A DNA stretch of 64,000 bases from assembly GCA_034008185.1 (NCBI GenBank), contig CM067087.1, forward strand, positions 41,682,590 to 41,746,589, in the 5' to 3' direction. Shown here in pieces: positions 50,001-62,400 of this stretch. The notes below the pieces were generated by a model. The model saw nothing but the letters and a program-made list of their open reading frames with translations. It did not search any database and was not told the DNA's origin. Made by a program: the position numbers and the translations under genes. The DNA comes from Gorsachius magnificus (Eukaryota > Chordata > Aves > Pelecaniformes > Ardeidae). Position 1 is the stretch's first letter. The number at the start of each line of letters is the position of its first letter.

Positions 50001-53000
50001 TTGGGGGGCCTCACATTAAACCTGTGCTTAAGGATGGTGTTGGATCAAGGTTATAATCCTGGAATCATTTTTATAAATGAATATAATTTGATCCAGAAGA
50101 AAAACGGCCATTGGAGCAAATCATCCTTATTATAGAATATTATATGAAGAGACGTTCAGTACTTGTAACACTAAGAGCCTCAGCCAAAACTCACTGCATG
50201 GATGGGAGCCTTTCCACAGAGTCACAGGTTTCAAGTCCTAATTGCAAGGAATTATTGAAAGGGAAGAACTAGTATGATCCAATCTTTCTAATGCTTATTT
50301 TTAGTAGAAAGAATAAAATAGAATACATTAACTGCAACGTGGAGTCCGGGTAGCCTGACAACACATTTGATATCGATATCATTGCCCTGTGATGTTTCCA
50401 TCTTTCATTTATTTGAAGAAAATACATTTCACTTCTGGAGAGCATCCAGAATTGTTAACAGAAGAACTGACCTAGCCCGGGAAGGAATCAGAGGCATGTA
50501 GGAGTGTTTTGGCCTCTCTTTCTCACTTTCTCTGTTTTTTAATAGTCTAACAGCAAATATTTGCTGGCAGTGGAGATTTCTGAGCTGTGAGGTAATGGCT
50601 TTTTTTTCTTTACATATGCAGAGTCATCTTCTTGTTTCTTAAGCCTTATTGCAGTTACAGATGTGCTTGAAAAACATGAAGCAAATAGATCTCAGCTTTG
50701 TGTGTTTAATTCAAGCAACGTAGAGCTTTCCCTGAGAAATGCTCCAAGCTCACTGCTGATGGGCTTTCCTAAGAGCTTCTTTAGCAGTTTTTACAGAAAT
50801 GTTAAGAACAACGTATTCTTTGTTTTGGCAGACTGTTGTGAAGATGGCCGGATGGACGGCATGACCACTGCCGGCGCAAGCTGCAGCGCTGCTGCAGCGC
50901 CTGGCTCACCGGGGAAGCCCTCGGTCTCTGCCGCTGCCCTGCCCATCCAAGGGGAGCTTTTATCCTATCCGAACATAAAGCAACCCCCCCACAGCTACAG
51001 CCTCACCCACCCAGCACCCCAAAACACCACCCTCATGCTGGCACCGCATTTACTGATTTAGGGACCAGGGCGAGGAATACTTGCAAGAAGGGCTGTAACC
51101 AAGACCAAAACACAAGATGAAGTGCCTGCGCATCCTTCAATGCAGTGGCAATTTGCTCCATAATTCCTATAAAACCCTCAAGTATCGCAAGATTTGGGTC
51201 TACTAGATATTGTATCATTGAATCTGTGAGGGCTGAGCTTGTTTCTATCTACAATCTGGATCATCATCCAAAGCTGTGCTTCCCTCCATCAATCCGTGGG
51301 ATTATTCCTGCTACCACATGTGAGGCTTTCAGAGTCTTGCCCCAAAAGAGACACCTCAGCTTCGTTATGTTTTCTCCCATTAGTTTTCCCATATTTGGGG
51401 GAAAACGTGTAAGAAGAAAGGAAATGCAGATGTGAAGCATCATTGCACAAAGAGCATTTTAGGTAGCAGGCTCCTGTGAAGGCGAGTTCAGAGTTACTCA
51501 AAAGTTAATGGTCACGGGGACAATTACGCACAGTATAAAATAATTATTTTGCCAGGTCAGCTCTCTGGCACCATTTGAAAGATCTGGAAGTCAAGTATTT
51601 AATGATCCACTGCTCCAAAGGGATCAATGTATTTCTGCAGGGGTCATTTGCAGGATCAATAATTGTGCATCCCCTGCAAAACTGGAGAAAATCAACTTCT
51701 AAAGCTCCTTCCCAGAAGCCGCTCACTGGCCCCAGAGTTTGCCTGAGACTCCAGGCAGCCACCAAGGGCGTTTCTCACAGCTTGTAAAAGGAGCAGATTT
51801 TGGGACAGGGGCAGCACGATGCAGCTACCAACGATGGTTTACTCATGCTCAGTGACTCCCAGTGCTGCCCCAGTGCTCTGTTGTGCTTGGAGGACAGAAG
51901 AAAGCTCCTCAGAGGCCTGGGGACAGCGCTGGCCATTGGCCCAGACCACCCCAGGCTGCCACAAAGGTCCTGACGAGCATCCAGAGGAGGAGGAGAAGGA
52001 AGCGTGAAAGAGGAGAGATGTTTGGATGGGCAAGAGCTTCACCCATATTTAGCCTGGCTGCATGGGGAGAAGCGCTTCCCTTTCACTCATATTCTGCTTT
52101 AGCATTTAAGAATATAACTAACTAACTAACTAACTAAATAAATAAATAAATGTTAATAAAAGAAAATTCATGCAGCAGTGCTCATAACCGGACTTACGCC
52201 ATCCTTTTTGCTGGGAAACAAACACCTGTGACAACACACCCTGGCTTTTTGGCTCCCCACCATCAGGTAGTTTCCCAGAAAACCATTTCTCTTCTTCCCT
52301 CCTTACCCGTGGGGTCTTTCACCTGGCTGTGACCCTGCCCGGCTCTGGATGAGAGCTTGCAGCCACATCCTGGCTGTGGCATAGTGGTGGCAGAGGGGCA
52401 GTGATGGGAGGACCATGATGCGGGTGGTGGGGTTGAGGAGCCATGGAGGTGCTGTGCCATGGTGCCTGCTTCTCATTTGTAGGTCTCGCTCCCAAGCGTG
52501 GTAACAAGGGTCTTGGTTTTTGGAGATCTAAATAGGCCACGCTTGCAAACGGTTAAGTGATAGACGCATTTGTGGATATGCAATTAAAAGAACGTGTGTT
52601 ACAGCATCCCAACGATTTTCAAGACTAATTCTGATAAATATCTGGGCCATGTCACCTGTAATTTAATTTCTCTTTCATTAGTGAGAAAGGTCATGGTGAT
52701 ATGGAAAGCATCTTGAACTGTCTATGAGTGATGCTGCTGCTAATAGAAACAAATGCTTTGCTTTACTATTGCACTCCCATCCCTGTCAAAAACACTTGCA
52801 GGATGGTGCACGAGCCCAGCATTCAAAGAGTCACTTGTGTAGAAAAAAAGGCAACTAAATTTTGATCTCACCAGAGAGCACGCTGGGACTGCTCTGGCAC
52901 ACAGGGACGCTTGCCACCCTTCAGTAGCTGATGGCATTGATTTGCCAGGAGCTTTCAGTGCTATGGATCAGTATGATGGTTCAAACTGTTGAATTTGAGC

Positions 53001-55519
53001 CTTAATACAGATGTAATTAATTGGTTGCAGGCTCATTTAAGAGAACTACAAGGCGAATTATGAGGTTTGAACCCCAGACTCTCCTGGCTGCTTTGATGTG
53101 TTGAGACTGAGCATCAGCTCCGAAACATGCACCCCTGGTCAGCAGGCAGAGAGCTGCCCCCCTGCCAGGGGCTGCACCCGCGGGACCCTGGAATGGCTCC
53201 ACATCACCAGCCCACAGCATCTCTTCCCCCAGATGTGGCAAATCACCACATCTGGCCCCCACACGCAGCACATCTCACAGGAGCCTCTGCTGTCTCCGTC
53301 CTCACCTCGAGTGAGTCAGGAAACCCTTCACTCACCCCAGCTGGACCATGGCCTGCAGGTGAGCTGGGCTGCAGGCGGGTGTTTATCAGCTGTTTCGAGG
53401 TCCTGCATGCGGAGGAGGAGAGGCGAGGGCTCCTCCCCCAAGAGCTGAGCAGGGGCTCCTGCACCCTGGTTTTCACCGCCCCAGTTGCTACCACCTCCCC
53501 AGCCAGGCCAGCTCAGTGGTCCAGCTCCTGCCCAGTGACAGGGCCAGTCAGGGTCCCAGGCTGGCTGTAGCACCCCCTGCTCCCTCTCTCACCAGTTCCC
53601 ACCCCAGGGAGCTGGCAAGGAGTCCCTACACCATACTGTCCCTCAGCAGAGCAGCCACGCTTCCAAAAATAACCTCTCCATCATCCCCATTGGCAGCTGC
53701 AGCTGCCGACGGCTTCATTTCTCACATCGGTGACACCAGTGACTCCTGATGGAACCAATAACTCCTGCCTGCTCAACAAACCCACACAGGAACTCACAGC
53801 TGGGCAGAAGACACTCTCCATATGTTCCCAAAAGATCAACCAGCAGCTGGCCCAGCTCAGAATCCCCCCAAATCTGCAGAGAGTGCAGCATCCGTACCCG
53901 TGGCTGCCCCAGGATGGCTGCAAGCGTCCCCACACAGCCACCGAGCCAGCAGGGATGAGTCCCCTGGCCCTGACACCCCGAGAGCTGGTGTTTCTGCATT
54001 TTCCCAAGCCAGGCATGGGGCTGTGGGAGCTGGGGCTGCTGGAGTGAGCGTAGCTGCATACCAGGATTTTAGTTCTTGTTTCTTCTTGCTATCACAGTGC
54101 TCTGTTCCCTCCAGCTAGACTTTTCTTCCTCTGACGGGGTGCAGAGCCTATCCACAGCCACTTCTGCAGGCTGAGCACCAAAGCCCGGCCCGTGGCGCAC
54201 GCTGAAGGGCCAGCCAAAAATGTTAGCTTTAATGAGCTATCAACAGGCTTTAATATTTCATAGCACTCTGATTGCGGAGTTACAGCTTATCAGAAATGTT
54301 GTTAAAATGCAGCGCTTTATTAATGGATAGGTAGGCTTTGCCAGGCGCCCTGCTGTTTACTCAACGTTGTATTTGCCTTCAAAAAACCCACATTGGTTAT
54401 TATCAGGAGTCTGAAGTAAATGCAGCCCCAGGCATGGTAGGGAGCTGCTGCTGGTACTGAGCATCCCCAATGTGCTGGCTGCGGGCTGGGGCGCATCCCC
54501 AAGGCACAGGGCTGGGGTCCCTGTGGCCACCCCCTGGGCAGCAGGGCCGGTGCTGCCTGGGCAGGTCAGTCCTAAAGCAGCTGGGGCCGGGGCTGTGCCC
54601 CCCTGCTGCTGCCCTCCTGCCTCGGCTCCCTGCCTGAAGCCCACCTTTCCCGCAGTTCCCAGCTCTGGCACCCTCCTGCAGGGACAAATGCCCATAAAGT
54701 GAGGAAACCTGCGCAGAAAAAGCCCTGAAGATACAGAAAGAAGCTGGTGTTTCTCATCGTTTACCAGAAGCCCAGCCCCTCCTTCCTTTCAGATTACTTT
54801 TATGCAAACTCTGCCCAATGCTGTATCACTTTTTTGTTCTGGAGCGCCACAAAATCTGTAATAGATACGATAGGCATAACTTGCCCAAACGTAGGGATGA
54901 CAGCAGGAGTATCACTTACAGATATCAGCAACGAAATCATTGCAGGTCGAGTAAACAGGACAAAGGAAATGAATGCATACACGTGACGGTCACGTAGGTG
55001 GGCTAGCTGCTTCCATATCAGATTTGGCATGATCACCTAAAAGGAAACCATGCAGAAAAGTACTGGTCATTTTTTGCCGTTTGTCATATTAGTAAGTTTT
55101 TCCATGACTAGATTAGACCTCCCTCTCCTCTCCTGGCTGCCTGAGAAGTTTTGCAATTGAGCTGAGGGTAATCAGCAAACAAAGCAGCCCAAGGTCTGCA
55201 ATTATGGGGGCCGAATAAAGTGATGGATTTGGTCTCCAGAAGGGTAGGCAATGTCCGCCTCTGGGTGGCACGGGGATCCCCTGGCCTTGCCGACAGGCGA
55301 AAAGCTGTGAAACCTTAATGGTAGGAATAAAAAACAACAGAAAGAAAGAATGAAGAGCTCACTCTTGTCTGTGCCTTGCACAGGCACCAGGGAGCCAGCC
55401 TGTCACTGCCCTCTCCGACACTGCAGCTGTACTTTTTGAGTGGCAAAAGCAGTGGTAGGCTCTGCACCTTGCATTTCCCCTCCCACGGGTCGCTCAGGGC
55501 TCTGATGTCACTTATCCTC
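47052..55519. other. Intergenic, no gene recognised
   Basis: The region contains a (tttg)n tract at 48057-48078 and an (aact)n(aaat)n tract at about 52112-52152. A possible isolated exon-like open frame lies at 54935-55026 on the - strand. Longer open frames at 48368-49252 and 53098-53570 have no start context, splice sites or domain pattern I recognise. Confidence 0.45.
52112..52152 (+). repeat. (AACT)n(AAAT)n microsatellite
   Basis: Tandem taac taac units change to aaat units, giving a compound tetranucleotide repeat of about 40 bases. Confidence 0.9.
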
Positions 55520-55770
55520 ATGTCCTTGGGTACCACTCATCCCTGCATCCTTGGGTACCACTCACCCTGCATCCTTGGGTACCACTCATCCCTGCATCCT
55601 TGGGTACCACTCACTCCTGCATCCTTGGGTACCACTCACCCCTGCATTCTTGGGTACCACTCATCCTCACATCCTCAGATTCATCCCCACATCCTTGGGT
55701 ACCACTCGTCCTTGGGTTCACCCATCCTCGGGTATTGCTCATCCCCTTGTCCTCAAGTACCGCTTGTCCC
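55520..55770 (+). repeat. Minisatellite of about 26-base units
   Basis: Units containing tccttgggtaccactcatcc and ctgca recur at least six times, then decay toward 55770. The array lies about 300 bases upstream of the C3orf80-like promoter. Confidence 0.92.
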
Positions 55771-56045
55771 TAGTCAGGGATCCTGTCCCCGGGGGGGGCC
55801 GTTGGGGACTCCTTGCGGTGTTGGGTCGCCCCCCCCAGTTTTGAGGCACATTTAGTGTGAAGCTTGGGTGGGAGGGGTGCCCCGTTGGGGACCCTGCCGG
55901 GGGAGGCCGGGTGGGGGTGTGGGGCTGCCGGGCCCCACGCTGCCCCGGCGCAGAGGCCGGGCCTGGCCCGGTGCCCCGTCCCGCACCGCCGCCGCCCCAT
56001 TAGCCCGTGAACCGCCGCCAAATGGCCCCATCAATTTTTCATCAG

Positions 56046-56078
56046 GGATAAAACCCGACCCGGCGCGGATAAAACCCG
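56046..56078 (+). promoter_or_regulatory. Duplicated TATA-like box upstream of the C3orf80-like frame
   Basis: The 12-mer ggataaaacccg occurs at 56046-56057 and again at 56067-56078, 21 bases apart, in otherwise G/C-rich DNA. A TATA-like core in both copies would place initiation near 56080-56110. Confidence 0.4.
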
Positions 56079-56216
56079 GCGCTGCCGCCGGGAGGGACGC
56101 GGGGTGCCAGCCCGCACCCGCGGCCTCGGGCAGCGCCGCCGGCTCCGCGGAAGGGCGCGCCGGGACCGGGACCGGGGACGGGGACAGGACCGGGGGCGGG
56201 GGCGGCTGCGCGGAGG

Positions 56217-56490
56217 ATGGCGGGCGGGCGGGGGCGTCCGCCGCCGCGCCTGCCCCGCGCCCCGCCGCCGCCCCCCGCCCGCCCTCCGCCCGCGCCCCCC
56301 GCCCGGCCCCGGCCCCGCCGCCCCGCTGCCGGTGGCGGGGGGTCCCGCCGGCGAGCCGGGACCGGGGCTGGAGCTGCCGCCGCTGCCGCGCTACGAGGAG
56401 GTGAAGCACCTGCCCAGCTACGAGGAGGCGCAGCGCTGCCCCTGCCGCCCCCCCGGGGACGGGCAGGGGGACGGGGGCGTCTGCGGCTGA
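56217..56490 (+). CDS. C3orf80: C3orf80-like protein, C-terminal part only
   Basis: The recognisable part is the end, LPPLPRYEEVKHLPSYEEAQ, with TGA at 56488-56490. It closely parallels a paired PxYEE motif I recall in the cytoplasmic tail of human C3orf80 (LPSYEEVKYLPTYEE), a small predicted single-pass membrane protein. Such LPxY motifs can bind WW domains. The position after IL12A on the same strand agrees with mammalian order. The frame has no ATG. The nearest good one (56217, context gaggATGg) is in a different frame, and no membrane segment or Cys-rich ectodomain is visible upstream. The sequence between is extremely G/C-rich, so missing bases or an unseen exon are both possible. Confidence 0.5.
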
Positions 56491-59400
56491 GCCCCCGCCC
56501 CGCTGCGGACCCGGGGCGCGGGGGGGGGGGGGACGCGCCGCCGGACGGCGGGGTCCCCGCAGGGACACAGCAGCCGCCGCCGGACGGGCTGCCGGGGACC
56601 CCGGGGAGACGGGCTGCCGGACGCCCCCGGAGGGAGAGGCAGCGGTCCCCGGGAGGGATGCGATGCCCGACGCGGAGGTCTCGGGGGACACACACCGGGG
56701 TTCCCCGGCGGGACACGGCCCCCGGGCAGAGCCGGTCCCTGGGAAGGTTGTCCACCAGGGTCCACGGCTTCCTGGACACTGGGCTCTGCAGAAGGGACAT
56801 GCAGGGTTCCCATGGGGACAGCCTGCAGGACACCAGGGCTCCCCAGAAGGAAACGCCACAGTCCTGGAGGCACCTGCAGCCTGGGAGCCTCGGGAGCGTG
56901 GGTTGGGCAGCGGGGTGGCCAGAGACCACTGCTTCAGCCCCTGAGCCCCAGGTTAAGAAGAGGAGTAAGTTGTCCAGGAGGAAGCAGACTTGGGGACATC
57001 GCCTCTGATACAATGACATCACCTCCAGTACGGTGACATGCTCTTCGTGGGGTGACAGAGAAAGCTGGTTGCCGTTCGGTGCAGCACCCCCAGCTCCCCT
57101 CGCCTGGGCGCATGCTGTGGGCTCGGGAGCGCTGCGAATGCCAGATTTGCTCGTCTGTGGAAGCAGTAGGAGACCACGCGCAGGGGCTGCGCAGACACGA
57201 CTGCATGAAGTCAGCCTGACGGAGCGATCCTCACACCTCCCGCACCCACGGGTGACAGGGGTAGGTGCAAGAATAGAGGAAAGCCGGATCAGGCCGCTCC
57301 CTTCAGCATCATGCCATGGTTGTACATAGCCTTACCTTTGTCAGCAAGGCAAATGGTGGAGAGCAACCTCCAAAGCTTGCTAATAAAATATTAGCACCTT
57401 CTGGTATCATGCTTTTTTTTTCACTGAGGTGACCTGGGATCACTTCTGCTTTAAGGAAAATTAATGGCCCAGTTCAGCACAGGCCACACCAGACCTCGGT
57501 GCTGACTGCTGCCAGGTCTCCTGCCCACAAACCCTCCAAAAAACCTGTACCTCGCTCTGTGGGTGCCAGCTAAAGGGCTGCCTTTAGAGAGCAAGCATGA
57601 GATACCCCTCCTCCCCTTGCAGGCGAGGCCGATAAATAATTTTAGGTGCAAGAGAACCATTTCTCACACTGCAGAACCTGGGTTTTGGATATGCATCAAA
57701 TACAGATGTGGGTGTAGGTATAGCTACCGGCATCTGAATTTTGAAATATTTTCCTGCTGTGGCAGCTAAACATTTCTATATTGCAGCTAAAAATCCTAAG
57801 ATAGAAAGATGTTCCCAGATGCTGCATAAAATCCTTGTATCTAAGTTTAAGTGGCAATCCTGTTTTTACTGGAATCGAGATTAGGCCTTTTTTATACACT
57901 GTAGGGGACAGAGATGGCTGAAGGAGGGGGAGGTTGTAACCCAGAGAAACCAGACCTGATCCTGCCGCACTTTCTCACCTGGAGCTTCTTGGGTTATGTT
58001 AACACAAGTGCTGGTGCGAAGACAGATTACGGCACTGGGGATAATGCTGAGTCTTCCTAATGAACAGGGAAAACCCCATGAACCCAGCCTGCCTTTTTGT
58101 TTCTCCATCCCAAGCAGGAGTGGTTATAAACCCTTCACCCCTGCAAAGTACCCGCAGTGCCAGTGTTGAAGGAACAGCAGAACTGGAGGGGAAAGATCAA
58201 TTTCTTGAGAATTTGCTCGATTTTCTCAGGCAAAAGACTGAAATAGTGATTTCCACTGCTGGAATTCATTTAGTGCCTCAAAATCCCAAGGCATCACTCT
58301 GGGAAGTGCCAGCAAGGCAGAGAAAATATTCCATTTCAAAATGTGCAATTTTAAATTTCAAAAGCCAGTGAACCCACTATACTACTTTCAAAAGACATTT
58401 TTCTCACCCCCAATGTAACGTATTAATTAATTTCTGCAGTCCAAGTGCTCACATCAACTAATACAACTTTTTTAACAGGAAATAATAGTGCAATTTTTGG
58501 GTGTTCTCCATTAACATTGCATTATTGCTGTATTTTGTATTTGCCCTCCTTGGGTAAAACCGCCCTCCCTCCTTTGCCCAGTGAGGAGAGAGTGTTTGTG
58601 CAGGGACCAGGGAGAAGGAAAACCTCACTTACACACAGAAGGGACAAGGAAGACCCACGGGCTGTGAGGGACCATCTCTCCATGGCTCACCTCTGGCAGT
58701 TCAACACTTAACCAGTCTGCACAAGAAAACCTTGGAAGAAATGTGCGTTTTCTGTGGGCCATCCACTTCCGGGCTATACTTTGGGCAGGTTCACCTAAGA
58801 AAGCAACTTTCAGGACTAAAATATAACTTTAAATAGCTAAATCAATAGCATTTCCACAAACTCCTTTCTCTATGCCAAAATACTTGGATCTGGGAGAACA
58901 CCCTCACAAAGAAAATACTGTATTTAAAATATGGCCCAGTTTGGTGCTATATCCTTGCTGGGAGATGGCTAACACAGTTGCTAAGAAGTCCAGTTGTTAA
59001 TGAAGAATTTCTTAAGTAGAGAGAGAAATAAAGCATTACCATCATTGAGCTATGGCACATCAGTCGCTGCGGTCATGCCCAAGTGACTGGACGCCAAAGG
59101 CTGAGCACGGCTCGCCCCAATATTAAATTACTCAAGGTCAAGATTGAAGCGATTTCATGGAGAGATTTGAATTGCCTGTCTGTGTGCAGAAAGCAATCCC
59201 GTCAGGGTGCTGGATGTTTTTCACTGGCACTGCTTTCCATGGACAAGGCAAATAGCAAACGCCAATGAAGAGCAGAACCCATCTCCATCCTCACTGACAT
59301 GGCACCTGAATTAGCTGGGAGCGTCTAACTTAATCCTCAGTTACCAGTTGACCACTGCTTCCCATGCGACTGCCACAAGCTTTACCTGAGCTCTCCTGCG

Positions 59401-62400
59401 AGGCTGGAGTCACCCCGGGTAAGGGTGAAGCTGTGTGCCCATGATGGGAACAGGTTTGTGCCCAAAGACCTCATAACATCTCTTTTTTTTCCTAGGTTGA
59501 AGTTAGCGCTTGGGGCGGAACCGAGGGTCTCTTCCAGCGCATGGAGATGCAGATATGAGCCCTCTCTTCTACCTTTTTTGATGGTTTATCTGTTTAATCT
59601 CAAAAAAAATCCTGGATGCTTATTTAGACTAGAGATTAGAGTATTTCCAAACTGCAAGATTCCAACTACCCTAGTTATTTCTTTACATAAAGAAAAAAAT
59701 TCTTGCAGACCCTTCACGAAACACAGAGATAATTAAACGTAATATTCTTTCTACATCCATTTCATCTAATTGTTCCCGGCATATTGCCTAGCTCTGTGCA
59801 GAGAAAGAACGTATCCCTCTATTTCCCTGAAGATATCAGACCATCATATTTTCATATGAAGCACTTAGTTCTCATTAGAAACATTTACAGTAGGGTGAAG
59901 GTACCTGAATTAAATCAAGCAGTTCACATTTCAGTGTCTGAAATGTTATAGCATAAGGCAACATTTGACTGAATTGGATCAATAAAAATATACTTTGAAA
60001 ATGCAGATTATTATATATGATCAACTCACAAAACCTCTTCTTCTCCACAACTTTTCCTCAAACCCTACAGAATAAAATAATAGTGCAGAGGATGCTTTAG
60101 CATGTCAGATCTTACGGGTAGATGAAGAGAGGATCCCAGGACAAGATGATAGCCAGGCAATTGTGATAACTGCTGAATAGATAATTGCTTTGCTCTCTAT
60201 ATATTAATGTAAGGCGCAGGGCACAATCATTTGCATATTCCACTGGTTGCATAAAACCACAAGTCATGTTATAGCTATTGCAATTCAAATCAGATATAAA
60301 TTCAGATCAATGATTATAACACAACTGTATTTATGGAGTCATGAAATGTCAGCGGATTTTGGAGCCGCTGAATAAATGTGACATGGGATTATCTCTGGTC
60401 TCACAAAAATAAAGCAATGGAAGTCTCAAAATCTCTGTTGAGTATCAATCCTGAAATATAAACCGTAACAATTTGCATTTTTTTTTCCTAATTTCCCCCC
60501 CGTTTCTAGGTGATATCATCAAGAATTATGTTTGGTTTAGAGAGCTTCTAGCTTTTCCATTATTGGTTACCTGTAGCTTTGACTGTTCTGAAGTGAACGA
60601 GGCAACTGAAAATAATACAACCTTAATGAGCCAAACTGGCTTCCCAGGACACCATGACGTGACATAAATGAAATTTGTCCCTTCTTTAGAGCAGCAGCAA
60701 ACACCAAAGTCCTGCTTGGGCTCTCTTGTGCTCAGCAAGCAGAACTTCATGGCAGCTTCTGCACTGATTTTCATCATCTACATACCCTCAGCGTTAAGTT
60801 TTCTAAGCAAACTGGTGGATGCACTCACAGCTCTTGGCGTGCTCTTTTGCGACCGCGGGTAGTCAGCTGCAGGGTTGGTACCAGATAGAAAATCTCAAAA
60901 TCCAGGATGCTACAAGATTCCGATCCAAAGGAAAAGAAGCAAGAAAGCAACAGGGAAAGGTTGAGTCTCCTACACTCTGTGAGTGCAGCTGGATTATCCA
61001 CGGTTCATGACAGGCAGCACATACGTATGCCTTTGCCAGGTCTTGCCCACAGTGATCAGGGATTTAGCAGCCGTTAGTGCCTAACTTCTCCACTTTTTTC
61101 CTTCCATGGTTGTTATAACTCTTTCCAAAGTATTTTCTACCTTGCCTTTACTTCTAGATACATCATAATTGACCCTAGATTCTTCTTTTTAAATAAAATA
61201 GAACTTATGCTCTTCTTTTGTTCTTAAATGACAGTTGGCCTTGGGTTTTTTTATTGTAAATTCTTATTTCTATGGACAAGGAAGATACAAGTGCAACTGG
61301 CTGACCTACTCCCCATAGTCATCGATATAAACCAGCCAAAAATTGAAACAGAGTAAAATCATGCTGCATGGCTATTTTGCACTTACACAGAACTTTTCAT
61401 GTGCTATTTTGAACAGAAATGAATATGCAGATTGGTTAATTTATATGGAAAAACATTGATTAACATCTGGAAGGAAAGTAGGATGAGTCATAAGGGCTTT
61501 GGATGAACCGATGAACAACTGAGTTCTTCACTGCTCATTCACTGCAGATGTGTCTACCCAAAAAAACATAATTCCTGAAAGAGTAATCATTTGCAATGGT
61601 TTGTTTGTCTGAGGCTTGCATGCTCCAATCACTTAGAGAAAGCTCAAAGGGAAGATGTCTCCTAGTGTATTTACATTTTTAGGCAGCAGTGTCAATGTTC
61701 TCCATCACCATGTGCATGCTTTTCTTCTTACTAGGCCAAGGGTAGCTCCATCACCAGGCAGATTACTCCGATTTCCAAGCACTTTTTCCATACCTCAACG
61801 ATTTATGAAAGGTTTAAAATAGGAAAAGAAGCAGCAGATACCAGCCCCTCGCAAATGAGCATTAACTCTTCAATAGCTCTTTTTAGCCCTGAAGGCAGCG
61901 CAGATTGTGTGGGAGAATCTTTAATGGCGTATTTGTGAGTTGCTTGTATCACGGGTACACTGATTGATTAATCCTGTAGGCTTCAAAAGCCTGTAGCTGC
62001 AGGAAGGGCATCATTCTGGCAAAATACGAGACTAATATCTTGCCAAAATGATGACTTCTATTTTATAAACGATGAAAATTCCCAGTTAATTTTTTCTTAA
62101 CAGTTAAACTGTAAGGGAATTTATCATTTCAGTCAAGGGGCCCAAACCAAACACAGCGGGTTTATGTTACTTTTCAGGCAGATTTGCCAGATATGCCCAA
62201 AAAATCATGTCGAGGCTGGCACTAGGCCAGTATGATACAGCTCTCAAATTGCTTTACTGCTTGAAAAGCAGCGTATTTCACAGCTTTGAGGCATTTGCCA
62301 TCCCTAAGACTCACTCTGTCATTGTAACACCAACTTTTTGGTTCCTATTTTGCTTCTTTTGGAATCAGAAGTACCGACACATCATAATTCAGTGGATAAT

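Noticed and set aside
55520..55740. CRISPR-like array of regularly spaced repeats
   Set aside because: Units are head to tail without unique spacers, and the genome is a vertebrate; it is a minisatellite.
55852..57022. Long Pro/Arg/Ala/Gly-rich frames on both strands around 56 kb
   Set aside because: In G/C-rich DNA all frames stay open. Only the short PRYEEV tail shows a family pattern.
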